The position numbers and the translations under genes were made by a program. This document shows positions 41,818 through 54,211 of a stretch of DNA of 64,000 nt, in pieces. The stretch covers positions 1 through 64,000 of the forward strand of contig JAQNDB010000453.1 in assembly GCA_029204045.2 (NCBI GenBank). The letters are read 5' to 3'. The notes under the pieces were generated by a model. That model made no database searches, was not told the origin of the DNA, and saw only the letters and a program-made list of their open reading frames with translations. The stretch comes from Tillandsia leiboldiana (Eukaryota; Streptophyta; Magnoliopsida; Poales; Bromeliaceae). Within the stretch, counting starts at the first letter, position 1; every line of letters begins with the position of its first letter.

Positions 41818-44800
41818 TGTCACGCCCCGGGGTCGAAACTGCGACCCGGGCTCGCCAACAGATCCGCCATCTGTACGGAAACCGCCGTACAGACGAAGCG
41901 TCTACCCTGCAAAAGATCTATAGCTACACATGTATCAGAGCTGAAAATAAAACTAGTAGCTAACAAAAATAAAACTCTGACAGCTGAAATAAATAATTGG
42001 CTCCACTAATACATAAATCTTCAATACAGGTCCCTCAAAAGAAAAGTCAAATACAAAACCTCACCCTCTCAGTACAAAAGTGGAAAGAAAGAAAAATGAA
42101 ACTAACGGGGCACAACTACCTCAGACTCTCAATGCTGGTAAGGAACTAATCGGCCGCGTCCTCACCTCGAACTGTTGTTTTCGCGCGAACCAAGCCGGAA
42201 CAGCTGCCTCAAACCTGTCACCGCAGCGGGTGTGAGATCTACTGCAGAAGGCAGATCTCAGTGGGTACCGTCCCAATATCTACGGTATGCCCACTAAGTC
42301 TACTGGAGGCAAAACAGATAGGTATGCAGATAGATAGATAAAAGGGGTAAGCATGAAAGAAACTATAGCTAACATGCATCATCATGCCCAAGGAACTCTA
42401 CCAGACCCTGCTATGCATACACTCTCACTGCTAACAATATGCCTCAAGTACTATGCTCAAAGGAAAACTCATCTATGAACATGCAATGACACTCACTCAC
42501 ACAAATCATCCAAATCTCAATGACTGTCCCACTTTGGACCAGTCAAAGTCAAACCTGCGCTCGTCTACTGCCGCACATCCCGGAGGAACGGACTTACGTA
42601 GGGTGTCCCTTAAGGACTATCTCAGTAACCACATCGCAGCCTCGTCAGGCTCGGTATCATCATCGCATCCGGAGCGTAGCTCGCGGGGAGCGACCCCGCG
42701 AGCTCAAGTATCTCATGTATCTCATAACTGGCATAAAAAGCCAGGCTCAGCAGGCTATAATCCACGATCAAACAAATTGGTATCACGAGCTCAAAAGCAC
42801 AACTCAGTCGGAAAAGAACCTCGACTCAAATAGGAATAGCCCAAATACTCTCACAGCTATGTCGGAGAACCCTCAACGACTCAATCTGATAATGCACGAC
42901 CATGGCTGAGTCGGAAAACCTCCGCGACTCGATCTGCCAGAACCCCAGATATCCTCAGAACTAAGTGGGAGAACCATCTCCACCACTAAATCAGAAACAT
43001 AACCCATGATCTAGAATAAACCCCTCGATCCCCAACAAGGAAGAAGAACTCTCTCATGACACTAGAACTCGATAGTCAATGCACTAAAAATAAACTCGGC
43101 CCTCTGGCGCGAGTACACATGCAACTCGAACAATCTGGACCAATCATAATGTTCTCAATAATTAAAAACCATTTAAAAATGGAGTTTTACTTAAAACAGG
43201 ATACTACTAAAATAATATGAAGGTCCAGATGCAGCATGAATCTCAAATGGACATGCAGTCTAGTGTCAAATAATCTCTAGGTCATACTAAAAATGTCTGG
43301 AGCTCATAAAAGTTTTTCTACAATTTTCTAGGCAACTATCAGATTTATCAACATATAATAATTGAGCTAAAATGATCAATATGCTTGCAGAAGCATTAGA
43401 GGGCATTCCATAAATCTCGAAGAAATTCCAACCCACCTCAAAAGCATTCCGCAGGCAAACGCTGAAGTCGGTGAAGTGTCGGGCGCTCACTGACAAAAAA
43501 TCTGCCGAAAAAACAAATACTGTGCAGCGCGCGCTCGCGATCCTCGGAAAAATCCCCGGAAACTCGAACAGATCCCACGTGTCCTCTAAAAAAAATCCGG
43601 CGCGCTCCGGCTCCCTCGCCGTCCGCTCACAGTATGCACGCATGCGCGCATGCACCCTCGACTTTGCACAGTGCAAAAATCCAAGCTCACAGCCACACCT
43701 CAGCTCAACAAGCACAAAGGAGAAGAAATACAACCAAAATCCAAGCTCAAAATTCCATAAGAATCGATCTAAGAAAAATCTTAAATCCAAACTACAAAAT
43801 CTGCCATCATACCTCAAATACGGCCGACGTGCACGCGGCTCCGTCCAGCTTCAAGCAACATACCACACAAGTAGCACCCTCTCTTTTCTTCCTTTTCCTT
43901 AGATTCTCTCTTTTCCTTCACTCTCTTTCTCTCATTTCTTTCTTTCTTTTCCTTTCTCTATATCCAGGGGAGAAGAGAGGAGTCCAAATATATAGAGAGG
44001 AGAGGGGTCAAACCAGTCAACACAAAAAAATGGGAAGCAAATTACCAAAGTGCCCACGCTTAAATTCACAAAAAAACATTCTGCACACTTCATGTGGTAC
44101 CGGTACACAAAGGTCCGTACCGGTACACTTCATGTGGTACCGGTACACAAAAATCTGCAAGATTGGGCTCTAGCTGCGCACGCGCTCCACTTGCTGCAGA
44201 CCCATCATCCAAGGACAACAAATCCAAAATCCACACAACCAACATCAACACCCACCTCAAACAATAGCCAAACCACGCTTTCTCTCTCTAAAAATCTGCA
44301 CTATACAAAACCAAGCTATCTCTCTAAAAAAAAATCTGCAATACACAAACCAAGCTTTCTCTCTCAAAAATGTGCACTACATAAAACCAAGCTTAATTCA
44401 ACTCCAAATTCATCAAGAAAAAATCCTAAAACTCAAGCTTCAAAAAAAAGAACCGATACTCCTCACTCAAGTTCTTCGCGCACGCTCCGCTCGGCTCCAC
44501 GCGGCTACTAGCGATGGATTCGCACCGTCGAGACGATCAAAACCCTCTTTTATTTTCCCTTAATTCTTCTTCTTCTTTTTCTTCTTCTTCTTTTTCATTT
44601 TCCTCTGTTATTGAAATTTTCCTGTTTGCATTTTGGGAAGAAGAAGATGACGTGGCATCCTTAATTAATTAGTGTTGGTGCATGGTGCATGGTGAAAGTG
44701 AACAAGAATCCCAAATCCACCCTCCAACACCAACACTAATTCCAAACTATACACCCAATTTAATTTCCTTTTTATTTCTTTACACTTCCACTCATTAAGT

Positions 44801-45342
44801 CCCTCACAGTCCACTAATGAGCTAATTAATTAAATCAATTAAATTAATTAATTAATCCATCAAATGCCAACTTCAAGTTACTTTTTGCCTTCGGGGCTTC
44901 CGCACCAGTTCGAAACCTCCCGAACTCCGCTGTAATCTGAAAATACATATGTCCATAGCTTTTCCAACTCAAAAAGCTCAACTGTGGAGTCGGTGTGCTC
45001 AATCCAAAACCCGGCTCCAAAATTGCCAGTTCCAACTCACTTTTTGCCCTCAGGTCATCCGCGTCAGTCCGGAACCTCCCGAGCTTCGCTGTAATCATAA
45101 ATTACAGCTGTTCCAAGTGTTTCCCAATTTTTTCTGCACACCACGGTGGAGTCGAGGCTTCCCAAACCAAACTTTTATCGGCGCACAATGCCCGAAAAAC
45201 TCCGAATCAAGCTGGGGCTTCAGCGTAGATCCGAACCAACCCGAAATCAATGCAAACAAATATGGACCACGTCCAAGGTGATTCCTCCGCACCATGCCAT
45301 CTTGCGAGGTCGGTACACTCCACAAAGTCCCGGTACTCTACA
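41818..45342 (-). repeat. 3' LTR of H (3525 bp)
   Basis: Minus-strand TGTAGAGTACCGGG...GGGGCGTGACA. U5 hairpin 41869-41895; double-hairpin module about 42234-42294 (GAGATCT/AGATCTC and GTGGG...CCCAC); TATA-like CTCTATATATTT near 43986-43998; three GTACCGGTAC palindromes 44098-44153; two copies of the U3 box (44879-44940, 45040-45098). Confidence 0.93.
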
Positions 45343-48300
45343 CTCTCCCCTCCTTAAAAAAGTTTCGTCCTCGAAACCAAAAATAAAACCATAACTCAGG
45401 AGGGTGTCTCAATCAGATGGGGATAGAAGATCCCCAACTCATCCTCAGGCTCTCAGGTGGTCATTCTCACTCATCAGGATGGCTCTACTGAATCTTCATC
45501 CATGATATAACCCGATTAAACAAATTCCTTTGCCTCACAAGCAGGAATTGCATCGGCCACTCCAATGTCTCAAATCCTCGCCTAACCAAGGCATGCTGAC
45601 CATAATGTCCATGCCAGGATAATGATATACTAAATCAATCATACCGCTCCAATAACTCTGTCTATGCCGTCGTAGCCTCAATCAAGGTCCTCCTGAGTAA
45701 CCCTGTACTTCAGGCTCAAGGATATCTGGATAACTCCACGATCTCTCTATCACAGGCAATATCTGAATCAACGCTGGTATCCTCCTCAGCTTTGCCCCTT
45801 CCAAGCTACACTGGCCTTGCATAGTCCAAGAGCTTCTGTCCCCTGTCACAACATAGGCTTAGGCCCAACCCAAACGGTATCACTCTCTGTTGGGTCCACT
45901 ATCACTTTTATAGCTGAAATTACATAGCTAAATCACAGAACCTTCCAAAGTCAAGCGCAAACTCTCTCAATTTGGCAAACAACTTCTCTCTTCTCAGGAG
46001 TTGCAGCACTAACCTCAAGCGCTCCTCATGCACTGTCTTATTTCGGAAACCAATCCCAATATAATCAAATCAACCGGCCCTGAAAAAATCTAACACAACT
46101 ACTGGCACGGCAACTCACTGTAGAGCTCAAACTCACGCCGGTACCACAGCCCGGTCCAAGTACCGCCAGAACACACAAGCCCTCAAATCTAAAAAGGCCG
46201 CAGGGCCTTAGTCAATCCGCTTGACCTTGCTGTAAACTCAATATGTCTCTATCGGGTTCAGCACTCTATCAGGCACAGCTCTCAGCTGTAGAGTTCTACA
46301 ATGCCTCCAATCACCCTCAAAGGCATCAACCAAAACACAATCCAAAACTGTCTGTGCCCAAACCATCATAAAATCCTCACCGTTGTGCACTCACAACGGG
46401 GCATCACTACCGTGTACCAACACCACCGTGTACCCGTGGTGTGGCAACAATATCCATAATATCAATCTCTTTCTCACTGTCGTACTCCCACGACATGGTA
46501 CTGGATCACACGGGCCTCTCAATCCATCAAATCCCACAACTGCACTAACAGCTATCTCTCTAGACTCACGGGTGATACTCCCAAAGATGCTGCCAAGGTC
46601 AGCGCGGTTTCCAAAACCACGTCAACCACTAAGTCGACCTCAATCTCACCAGACGGCAGCTTCGAATCAGATCTGGTGGACTCTCACTCAAGATCACACG
46701 GCGATAAGAAAAATTCCTTAGTTCCGGTGCCGCCGTAGGCACCTCCTCAAATGTCGCTAACAAGCGATACGACCACGACTCAACCTCTGTCGTGCTCTAG
46801 CATCCTCTCTAAACACACTCCTCCTGGCCAGGTCCACGGAGGGTCATTGTCCTCTCTTGGCAAACCATGATAGCATAACATTGGGTTATCCAATCCCTAT
46901 CCAACCTCATATCAACACATCGAAGCTGATGTAGGACTAACAACTCTAGGATCAAATGCAAGGTCCTACTGAACTAGGCGGGACAGGCAACACTCATCCA
47001 TGTGCTATACGTGATCTGGAACCTGATCCTCACGTGCACAAGCCAACCTCCTATCTCCGGCCCACGCGAAGCTACCCCTGCTCTACTAAAACACGCGCAA
47101 GCGGCGTCGGCATCAAACATGCACCAACTCTGACAACCGTCAGCAGAATCACACCTGGTAAGACGCGATCCACTATCAGGCGTCCCTTAACTGGCTGCCA
47201 AAACTCATCCACAAGATGCTAGTGGCAATCACTCCCTCTGTCTCGGCATCACAGCTCCATCGGCCTACCGGTAAGTCGGACAAACCTCTATATCCTGAAG
47301 GGTAGAGGGGTGCCGTCGCAAGCGGCAAATCCACGCGCACCACTCTGGAACACTCTGCCTGAAAATGTCCTGACTATCCATGAGAAAACCATCGCCCCTG
47401 CCTGAGGTCACTCTATGGCGATGAATGCGGCCTACCGCATAAAACACACTCATCCCGACACTACCGCTGGCGCTTCAACAGTCGAGACCCTCCTGGTCTT
47501 TGTCTCCTCTGAGACCCATGATCCTGAAACTGGAACCGTGGCGACCTCGATCCACTCAACTATTCCAAAATCAGGCGATACCAGATGTCCCTATCAATAG
47601 CTGGTCCCTCGCTCATCGTTTCTCTCGGACGTGATCGCAGATCCTCTGTCTATCCATTGAGCATGCACAATCGGTGCATCTAAGGTCGCTTGCCGAGAAT
47701 ACCCAAAATGATGAACATCTCGAAGCAGTCCCCTTCCAAACAAGATCAATCTCCTGAGTCTCATCCTGGGCGACCTGGGGTACTCTGCCCAACAATCGCA
47801 GCAACTCGTGAACACACACCTGAAGAGATCAACTCCCTAGCTACAGGTATCTCAAATTCCATTCCAGTTTCTGCTTACACTGTCGGAAAGAAGGCTCCTG
47901 AGCAGCAAAACACAATGCTCAATCCAAATTCTCAACTATTCTCCCGGTGGTCCAATAGGACGAACTCGACGCCACACTCTCTCGGCGTCCTCATCCAAAG
48001 TGCATAACCAAGTGCACCCGATGCTTCTCCTGGATGAACAAGTCCTTAACACTTTCCCAAGCAGCAATCAAATTCTCAGCCTCCCAAGGCTCCAACTCTG
48101 CCCTGAAATCTAAAGGGGATGGAACTGGCGGATGTACAACTATCCATTAGCAATCTCTCGCTGCTCCCGCACTACTCACAGTGCAAACTGGGTCGAAATC
48201 GACGATGTCGCGGCTGGAGGTACTCCTGACGATACCTCAATCGATGCTCTCAGCTCAACATGCGCATCACACGCTCCAAGTTCCCTTCCTGGCGCCGCAT

Positions 48301-48488
48301 CGCCTCAAACCTCTGGGCTACCTAGGCCCGTAACCCCCGGACCTCACTCTGCTCAATCCCTTCAGCCTCCCGCTGATCGGGCTCCTTATCCAAGGCCAAC
48401 ACGCCCTTGCCGTCGTACGGCGTCTCGGAAGCATCGAAGCCACTGCAACACAACAAACATTAGGACCAAAACTCTCTCGACCCAATCA

Positions 48489-48625
48489 AGCGAAAGTCTA
48501 AACATGTTAACTTTCTAAAGTATTATGTTGTCTGCAGCCAACATAATCATCTTTAGAGAAATAACATGTAAGATCACACACCCCAACCCTCTGGGGGAGG
48601 TACAAACTCAATCAGGACTCTCGCT
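48489..48625 (-). other. Structured leader domain of H
   Basis: On the minus strand the outer helix AGCGAGAGTC (48616-48625) pairs with GACTTTCGCT (48489-48498) with one G-T pair; ACATGTTA (48562-48569) pairs with TAACATGT (48502-48509); TTCTCTAAAG pairs with CTTTAGAAAG apart from a mismatch; TTATGTTG pairs with CAACATAA around loop GCTGCAGA (48531-48538). Confidence 0.7.
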
Positions 48626-48707
48626 AAAATCACGTCTCTCACGATGGTCATACTAATGTCCAACCAATAGCCTAGGGTCTCTAAGTCCTCAATGACCTAT
48701 ATTCCTA

Positions 48708-48720
48708 GGCTCTGATACCA
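48708..48720 (-). promoter_or_regulatory. Primer binding site of H
   Basis: The minus strand reads TGGTATCAGAGCC, eight bases inside the LTR end: intact initiator-Met site. Confidence 0.92.
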
Positions 48721-48728
48721 CCCTAATC

Positions 48729-51700
48729 TGTCACGCCCCGGGGTCGAAACTGCGACCCGGGCTCGCCAACAGATCCGCCATCTGTACGGAAACTGCCGTA
48801 CAGACGAAGCGTCTACCCTGCAAAAGATCTATAGCTACACATGTATCAGAGCTGAAAATAAAACTAGTAGCTAACAAAAATAAAACTCTGACAGCTGAAA
48901 TAAATAATTGGCTCCACTAATACATAAATCTTCAATACAGGTCCCTCAAAAGAAAAGTCAAATACAAAACCTCACCCTCTCAGTACAAAAGTGGAAAGAA
49001 AGAAAAATGAAACTAACGGGGCACAACTACCTCAGACTCTCAATGCTGGTAAGGAACTAATCGGCCGCGTCCTCACCTCGAACTGTTGTTTTCGCGCGAA
49101 CCAAGCCGGAACAGCTGCCTCAAACCTGTCACCGCAGCGGGTGTGAGATCTACTGCAGAAGGCAGATCTCAGTGGGTACCGTCCCAATATCTACGGTATG
49201 CCCACTAAGTCTACTGGAGGCAAAACAGATAGGTATGCAGATAGATAGATAAAAGGGGTAAGCATGAAAGAAACTATAGCTAACATGCATCATCATGCCC
49301 AAGGAACTCTACCAGACCCTGCTATGCATACACTCTCACTGCTAACAATATGCCTCAAGTACTATGCTCAAAGGAAAACTCATCTATGAACATGCAATGA
49401 CACTCACTCACACAAATCATCCAAATCTCAATGACTGTCCCACTTTGGACCAGTCAAAGTCAAACCTGCGCTCGTCTACTGCCGCACATCCCGGAGGAAC
49501 GGACTTACGTAGGGTGTCCCTTAAGGACTATCTCAGTAACCACATCGCAGCCTCGTCAGGCTCGGTATCATCATCGCATCCGGAGCGTAGCTCGCGGGGA
49601 GCGACCCCGCGAGCTCAAGTATCTCATGTATCTCATAACTGGCATAAAAAGCCAGGCTCAGCAGGCTATAATCCACGATCAAACAAATCGGTATCACGAG
49701 CTCAAAAGCACAACTCAGTCGGAAAAGAACCTCGACTCAAATAAGAATAGCCCAAATACTCTCACAGCTATGTCGGAGAACCCTCAACGACTCAATCTGA
49801 TAATGCACGACCATGGCTGAGTCGGAAAACCTCCGCGACTCGATCTGCCAGAACCCCAGATATCCTCAGAACTAAGTGGGAGAACCATCTCCACCACTAA
49901 ATCAGAAACATAACCCATGATCTAGAATAAACCCCTCGATCCCCAACAAGGAAGAAGAACTCTCTCATGACACTAGAACTCGATAGTCAATGCACTAAAA
50001 ATAAACTCGGCCCTCTGGCGCGAGTACACATGCAACTCGAACAATCTGGACCAATCATAATGTTCTCAATAATTAAAAACCATTTAAAAATGGAGTTTTA
50101 CTTAAAACAGGATACTACTAAAATAATATGAAGGTCCAGATGCAGCCTGAATCTCAAATGGACATGCAGTCTAGTGTCAAATAATCTCTAGGTCATACTA
50201 AAAATGTCTGGAGCTCATAAAAGTTTTTCTACAATTTTCTAGGCAACTATCAGATTTATCAACATATAATAATTGAGCTAAAATGATCAATATGCTTGCA
50301 GAAGCATTAGAAGGCATTCCATAAATCTCGAAGAAATTCCAACCCACCTCAAAAGCATTCCGCAGGCAAACGCTGAAGTCGGTGAAGTGTCGGGCGCTCA
50401 CTGACAAAAAATCTGCCGAAAAAACAAATACTGTGCAGCGCGCGCTCGCGATCCTCGGAAAAATCCCCGGAAACTCGAACAGATCCCACGTGTCCTCTAA
50501 AAAAAATCCGGCGCGCTCCGGCTCCCTCGCCGTCCGCTCACAGTATGCACGCATGCGCGCGTGCACCCTCGACTTTGCACAGTGCAAAAATCCAAGCTCA
50601 CAGCCACACCTCAGCTCAACAAGCACAAAGGAGAAGAAATACAACCAAAATCCAAGCTCAAAATTCCATAAGAATCGATCTAAGAAAAATCTTAAATCCA
50701 AACTACAAAATCTGCCATCATACCTCAAATACGGCCGACGTGCACGCGGCTCCGTCCAGCTTCAAGCAACATACCACACAAGTAGCACCCTCTCTTTTCT
50801 TCCTTTTCCTTAGATTCTCTCTTTTCCTTCACTCTCTTTCTCTCATTTCTTTCTTTCTTTTCCTTTCTCTATATCCAGGGGAGAAGAGAGGAGTCCAAAT
50901 ATATAGAGAGGAGAGGGGTCAAACCAGTCAACACAAAAAAATGGGAAGCAAATTACCAAAGTGCCCACGCTTAAATTCACAAAAAAACATTCTGCACACT
51001 TCATGTGGTACCGGTACACAAAGGTCCGTACCGGTACACTTCATGTGGTACCGGTACACAAAAATCTGCAAGATTGGGCTCTAGCTGCGCACGCGCTCCA
51101 CTTGCTGCAGACCCATCATCCAAGGACAACAAATCCAAAATCCACACAACCAACATCAACACCCACCTCAAACAATAGCCAAACCACGCTTTCTCTCTCT
51201 AAAAATCTGCACTATACAAAACCAAGCTATCTCTCTAAAAAAAAATCTGCAATACACAAACCAAGCTTTCTCTCTCAAAAATGTGCACTACATAAAACCA
51301 AGCTTAATTCAACTCCAAATTCATCAAGAAAAAATCCTAAAACTCAAGCTTCAAAAAAAAGAACCGATACTCCTCACTCAAGTTCTTCGCGCACGCTCCG
51401 CTCGGCTCCACGCGGCTACTAGCGATGGATTCGCACCGTCGAGACGATCAAAACCCTCTTTTATTTTCCCTTAATTCTTCTTCTTCTTTTTCTTCTTCTT
51501 CTTTTTCTTTTTCCTCTGTTATTGAAATTTTCCTGTTTGCATTTTGGGAAGAAGAAGATGACGTGGCATCCTTAATTAATTAGTGTTGGTGCATGGTGCA
51601 TGGTGAAAGTGAACAAGAATCCCAAATCCACCCTCCAACACCAACACTAATTCCAAACTATACACCCAATTTAATTTCCTTTTTATTTCTTTACACTTCC

Positions 51701-52253
51701 ACTCATTAATTCCCTCACAGTCCACTAATGAGCTAATTAATTAAATCAATTAAATTAATTAATTAATCCATCAAATGCCAACTTCAAGTTACTTTTTGCC
51801 TTCGGGGCTTCCGCACCAGTTCGAAACCTCCCGAACTCCGCTGTAATCTGAAAATACATATGTCCATAGCTTTTCCAACTCAAAAAGCTCAACTGTGGAG
51901 TCGGTGTGCTCAATCCAAAAACCGGCTCCAAAATTGCCAGTTCCAACTCACTTTTTGCCCTCAGGTCATCCGCGTCAGTCCGGAACCTCCCGAGCTTCGC
52001 TGTAATCATAAATTACAGCTGTTCCAAGTGTTTCCCAATTTTTTCTGCACACCACGGTGGAGTCGAGGCTTCCCAAACCAAACTTTTATCGGCGCACAAT
52101 GCCCGAAAAACTCCGAATCAAGCTGGGGCTTCAGCGTAGATCCGAACCAACCCGAAATCAACGCAAACAAATATGGACCACGTCCAAGGTGATTCCTCCG
52201 CACCATGCCATCTTGCGAGGTCGGTACACTCCACAAAGTCCCGGTACTCTACA
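48729..52253 (-). repeat. 5' LTR of H (3525 bp)
   Basis: Colinear with 41818-45342 at a constant offset of 6911. Carries the same hairpins, palindromes and U3 boxes. Confidence 0.93.
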
Positions 52254-54211
52254 CACCGAGTCTGGCGTGCGATCCTCAATAAGCCTTCGGTCCTCACTCT
52301 CAACTAGTGGTAACACGACTGAAGATCTATCTATTTTTGATGGTCACTTTATTCAATTCTCTATAATTCACACCAAGATTAAGTGACCTATCCTTCTGCT
52401 ACCCAACAATACCGGCGCTCCCCACGATGAAACACTGGGTCCGATAAAACCTTTCTTTATCAAGTCTTTCAGCTGCGCCTTTAGTTCTCTTAACACAGCA
52501 GAAGTCATCCTAGAGGGTGCCTTAGAATTGGTGCAGTTCCTCAGAACTACATCAATAACAAACTCAACCTCCCTATCCGGCGGCATCAAAAGAAGCTCAG
52601 TAGGGAAAACCACTGGGTACACGTGGACAACAGGAATGTCTTCGATCTCCTGTGCCGCCGTAGGCACCTCCACCATCGTCACCAACAATCCAACACATCC
52701 TCTACTCACTATATGTCGTGCCCTGGCAACAGATATATAATCGCTGCGAACAGCGTGTTGTGGCATCCTCTGCAAACAACCTCCTTCTAACCCGACTCTC
52801 CAAGGATCACTGTCCTCTCTCTGTAATGGATCGTGGCATAGTATCGAGATAACCAATCCATACCAAATACCCCATCGAAAACCTGGAGCTAATGTAGGAC
52901 CAATAACTCAATGGGTAAAAATCCAAGATCCTAACTGCACCGGTCAGGATCTACAACACTCAACTAGCCTGAGGAGGCCCCACCATCTGCAGCGACATCG
53001 GAGGAGTCGATGCAGACGATGATGCAAAGGTCCCAAATGGCCGCATCCGTAGCACCAGTTCTGTCACTACTCGCACTGATGGGGTGCATGAAATCTGCCT
53101 CAAATAACACACCTGTCAGAACATTTCTCCTATTGCTATTGTCCCTGCTGCGTGGCTAACTTGACATTCGAAATTCTCCTAATCTCCGTCCTCTCTAAGA
53201 TCCGTGACCCAGAAACTAATATCACTATAGCCTCGGAGATTTTGATCGACTGGTCTGTCCTCCATAAGATTATGCCGGGCGCTTTTTCTCAAACTCTATC
53301 GGCTTGCCAAATCTTTCAAACTCGAATGTGAAAACAGCCCTTGGACCCCAGATCACTCGAACCCATTCTGATCGAGGATTCCAAACCTCGAAGGGTTAAC
53401 AACTTCACCTTATCAAGCAAGAGCAGGTCCTGGCAATCCTTCGAAATTTGGAAGAAAGCGTTTGCATACCCAAAATCATGTATGTCTAAAAAGAAACATC
53501 CTGGGTTCAAGGTCTTGTTATCACAAACTCAACATCAAAATCATTTAGCCATCCTACAAAATAACTCCAAAAATGCTTTCCTTGACTGTCTTATCCCGAC
53601 CTGCTAGTCGAAAAACATCCAGCCTGCAACACTGGGCCAACTGCCCAACTTTTGCCTCTACTCCACAGAGGTCAAAATCAAACCGAACCCCCTGCTCTAA
53701 CACTATTCAACAATGTTGCCGAGGGCTCCAGGACTTGCTGTGCTGGCTCACCTACTGAGTTGACAGCTGCACCACCTGCTCTTCCTGTCTACAGTTCTTC
53801 TTTTCCCAATGGGTCATCTGAACGCTCAACTCATCCATCATGGCAGATCTCTCCAGCCCAACCCTCATAGGGTATCGGATTGGAATGCGTAGAATAGATC
53901 GCACAAGTCAACACGCTAAAATACAGCTAACACCACACTCAAAATCAAACCGCCGCTCGACCCAATCTAGCGAAAGTCCAAGACATCGCCCCACTTCTGT
54001 AGCCTTATGTTGTCTACAGCCAACATAATTGCCCAGCAGAAGAAGGGTATGTAAAATTCCTCTCTCTACTCCATCAGAGAGTTAATAAACCAAATCACTG
54101 ATTTTCGCATAATCACGTCTCTCACGTGCTATTATCCTAGGGTCAGCCAATAGCCTAGGGTTTCCTGAGTCCCAAATGACCTATTCCCTAAGCTCTGATA
54201 CCAACTTAATC
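52254..54211 (-). pseudogene. F interior, 5' part: leader, gag and protease-RT remnants
   Basis: Minus-strand reading from 54211: primer site TGGTATCAGAGCT (54191-54203), leader structure, decayed gag, then an open stretch 52368-52856 covering the end of the protease domain, the linker (EIEDIPVVHVYPVVFP, MPPDREVEFVIDVV) and the RT start (LRELKAQLKDLIKKGFIGPS, SSWGAPVLL). A frameshift follows the SWGAP motif and H then interrupts within the RT. No intact gene remains. Same family level as C, judged by LTR start and leader. Confidence 0.82.
53969..54108 (-). other. Structured leader domain of F
   Basis: On the minus strand the inner TTATGTTG/CAACATAA helix is intact around GCTGTAGA (54013-54020), where the CTGCAG palindrome has become CTGTAG. 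CTTCTG pairs with CAGAAG below it, and the outer helix GCGAAAATC/GACTTTCGC has one mismatch. This is the decayed member of the set. Confidence 0.6.

Larger units (their letters stand above)
45343..48728 (-). pseudogene. Interior of H: decayed gag-pol
   Basis: The polypurine tract (minus strand) is 45343-45355 and the pre-PPT hairpin 45362-45377. Minus-strand traces: an RT stretch near 45960-46040 (HEERLRLVLQLLRREKLFAKLRE), a protease-RT linker near 46650-46800 (AYGGTGT, GEIEVDLVVDVV), and a low-complexity gag-like region near 47900-48480. Stops and frameshifts are frequent and the integrase is missing, leaving 3.4 kb where about 5 kb would be expected. Confidence 0.8.
41818..52253 (-). mobile_element. 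Element H: Tekay-related Ty3/gypsy with decayed interior and near-identical LTRs
   Basis: Two LTRs of 3525 bp each and an interior of 3386 bp, flanked by perfect duplications CACCG (41813-41817 and 52254-52258) in the RT region of F. I counted about ten substitutions between LTRs (0.3%). The interior lacks intact genes, so the copy probably moved in already-defective form. LTR ends, primer site, hairpins and U3 boxes match T and K. Confidence 0.93.

Noticed and set aside
43287..44511. Frames of 143-179 codons in H LTR, duplicated at 50198-51422
   Set aside because: LTR sequence; both-strand overlap and low complexity.
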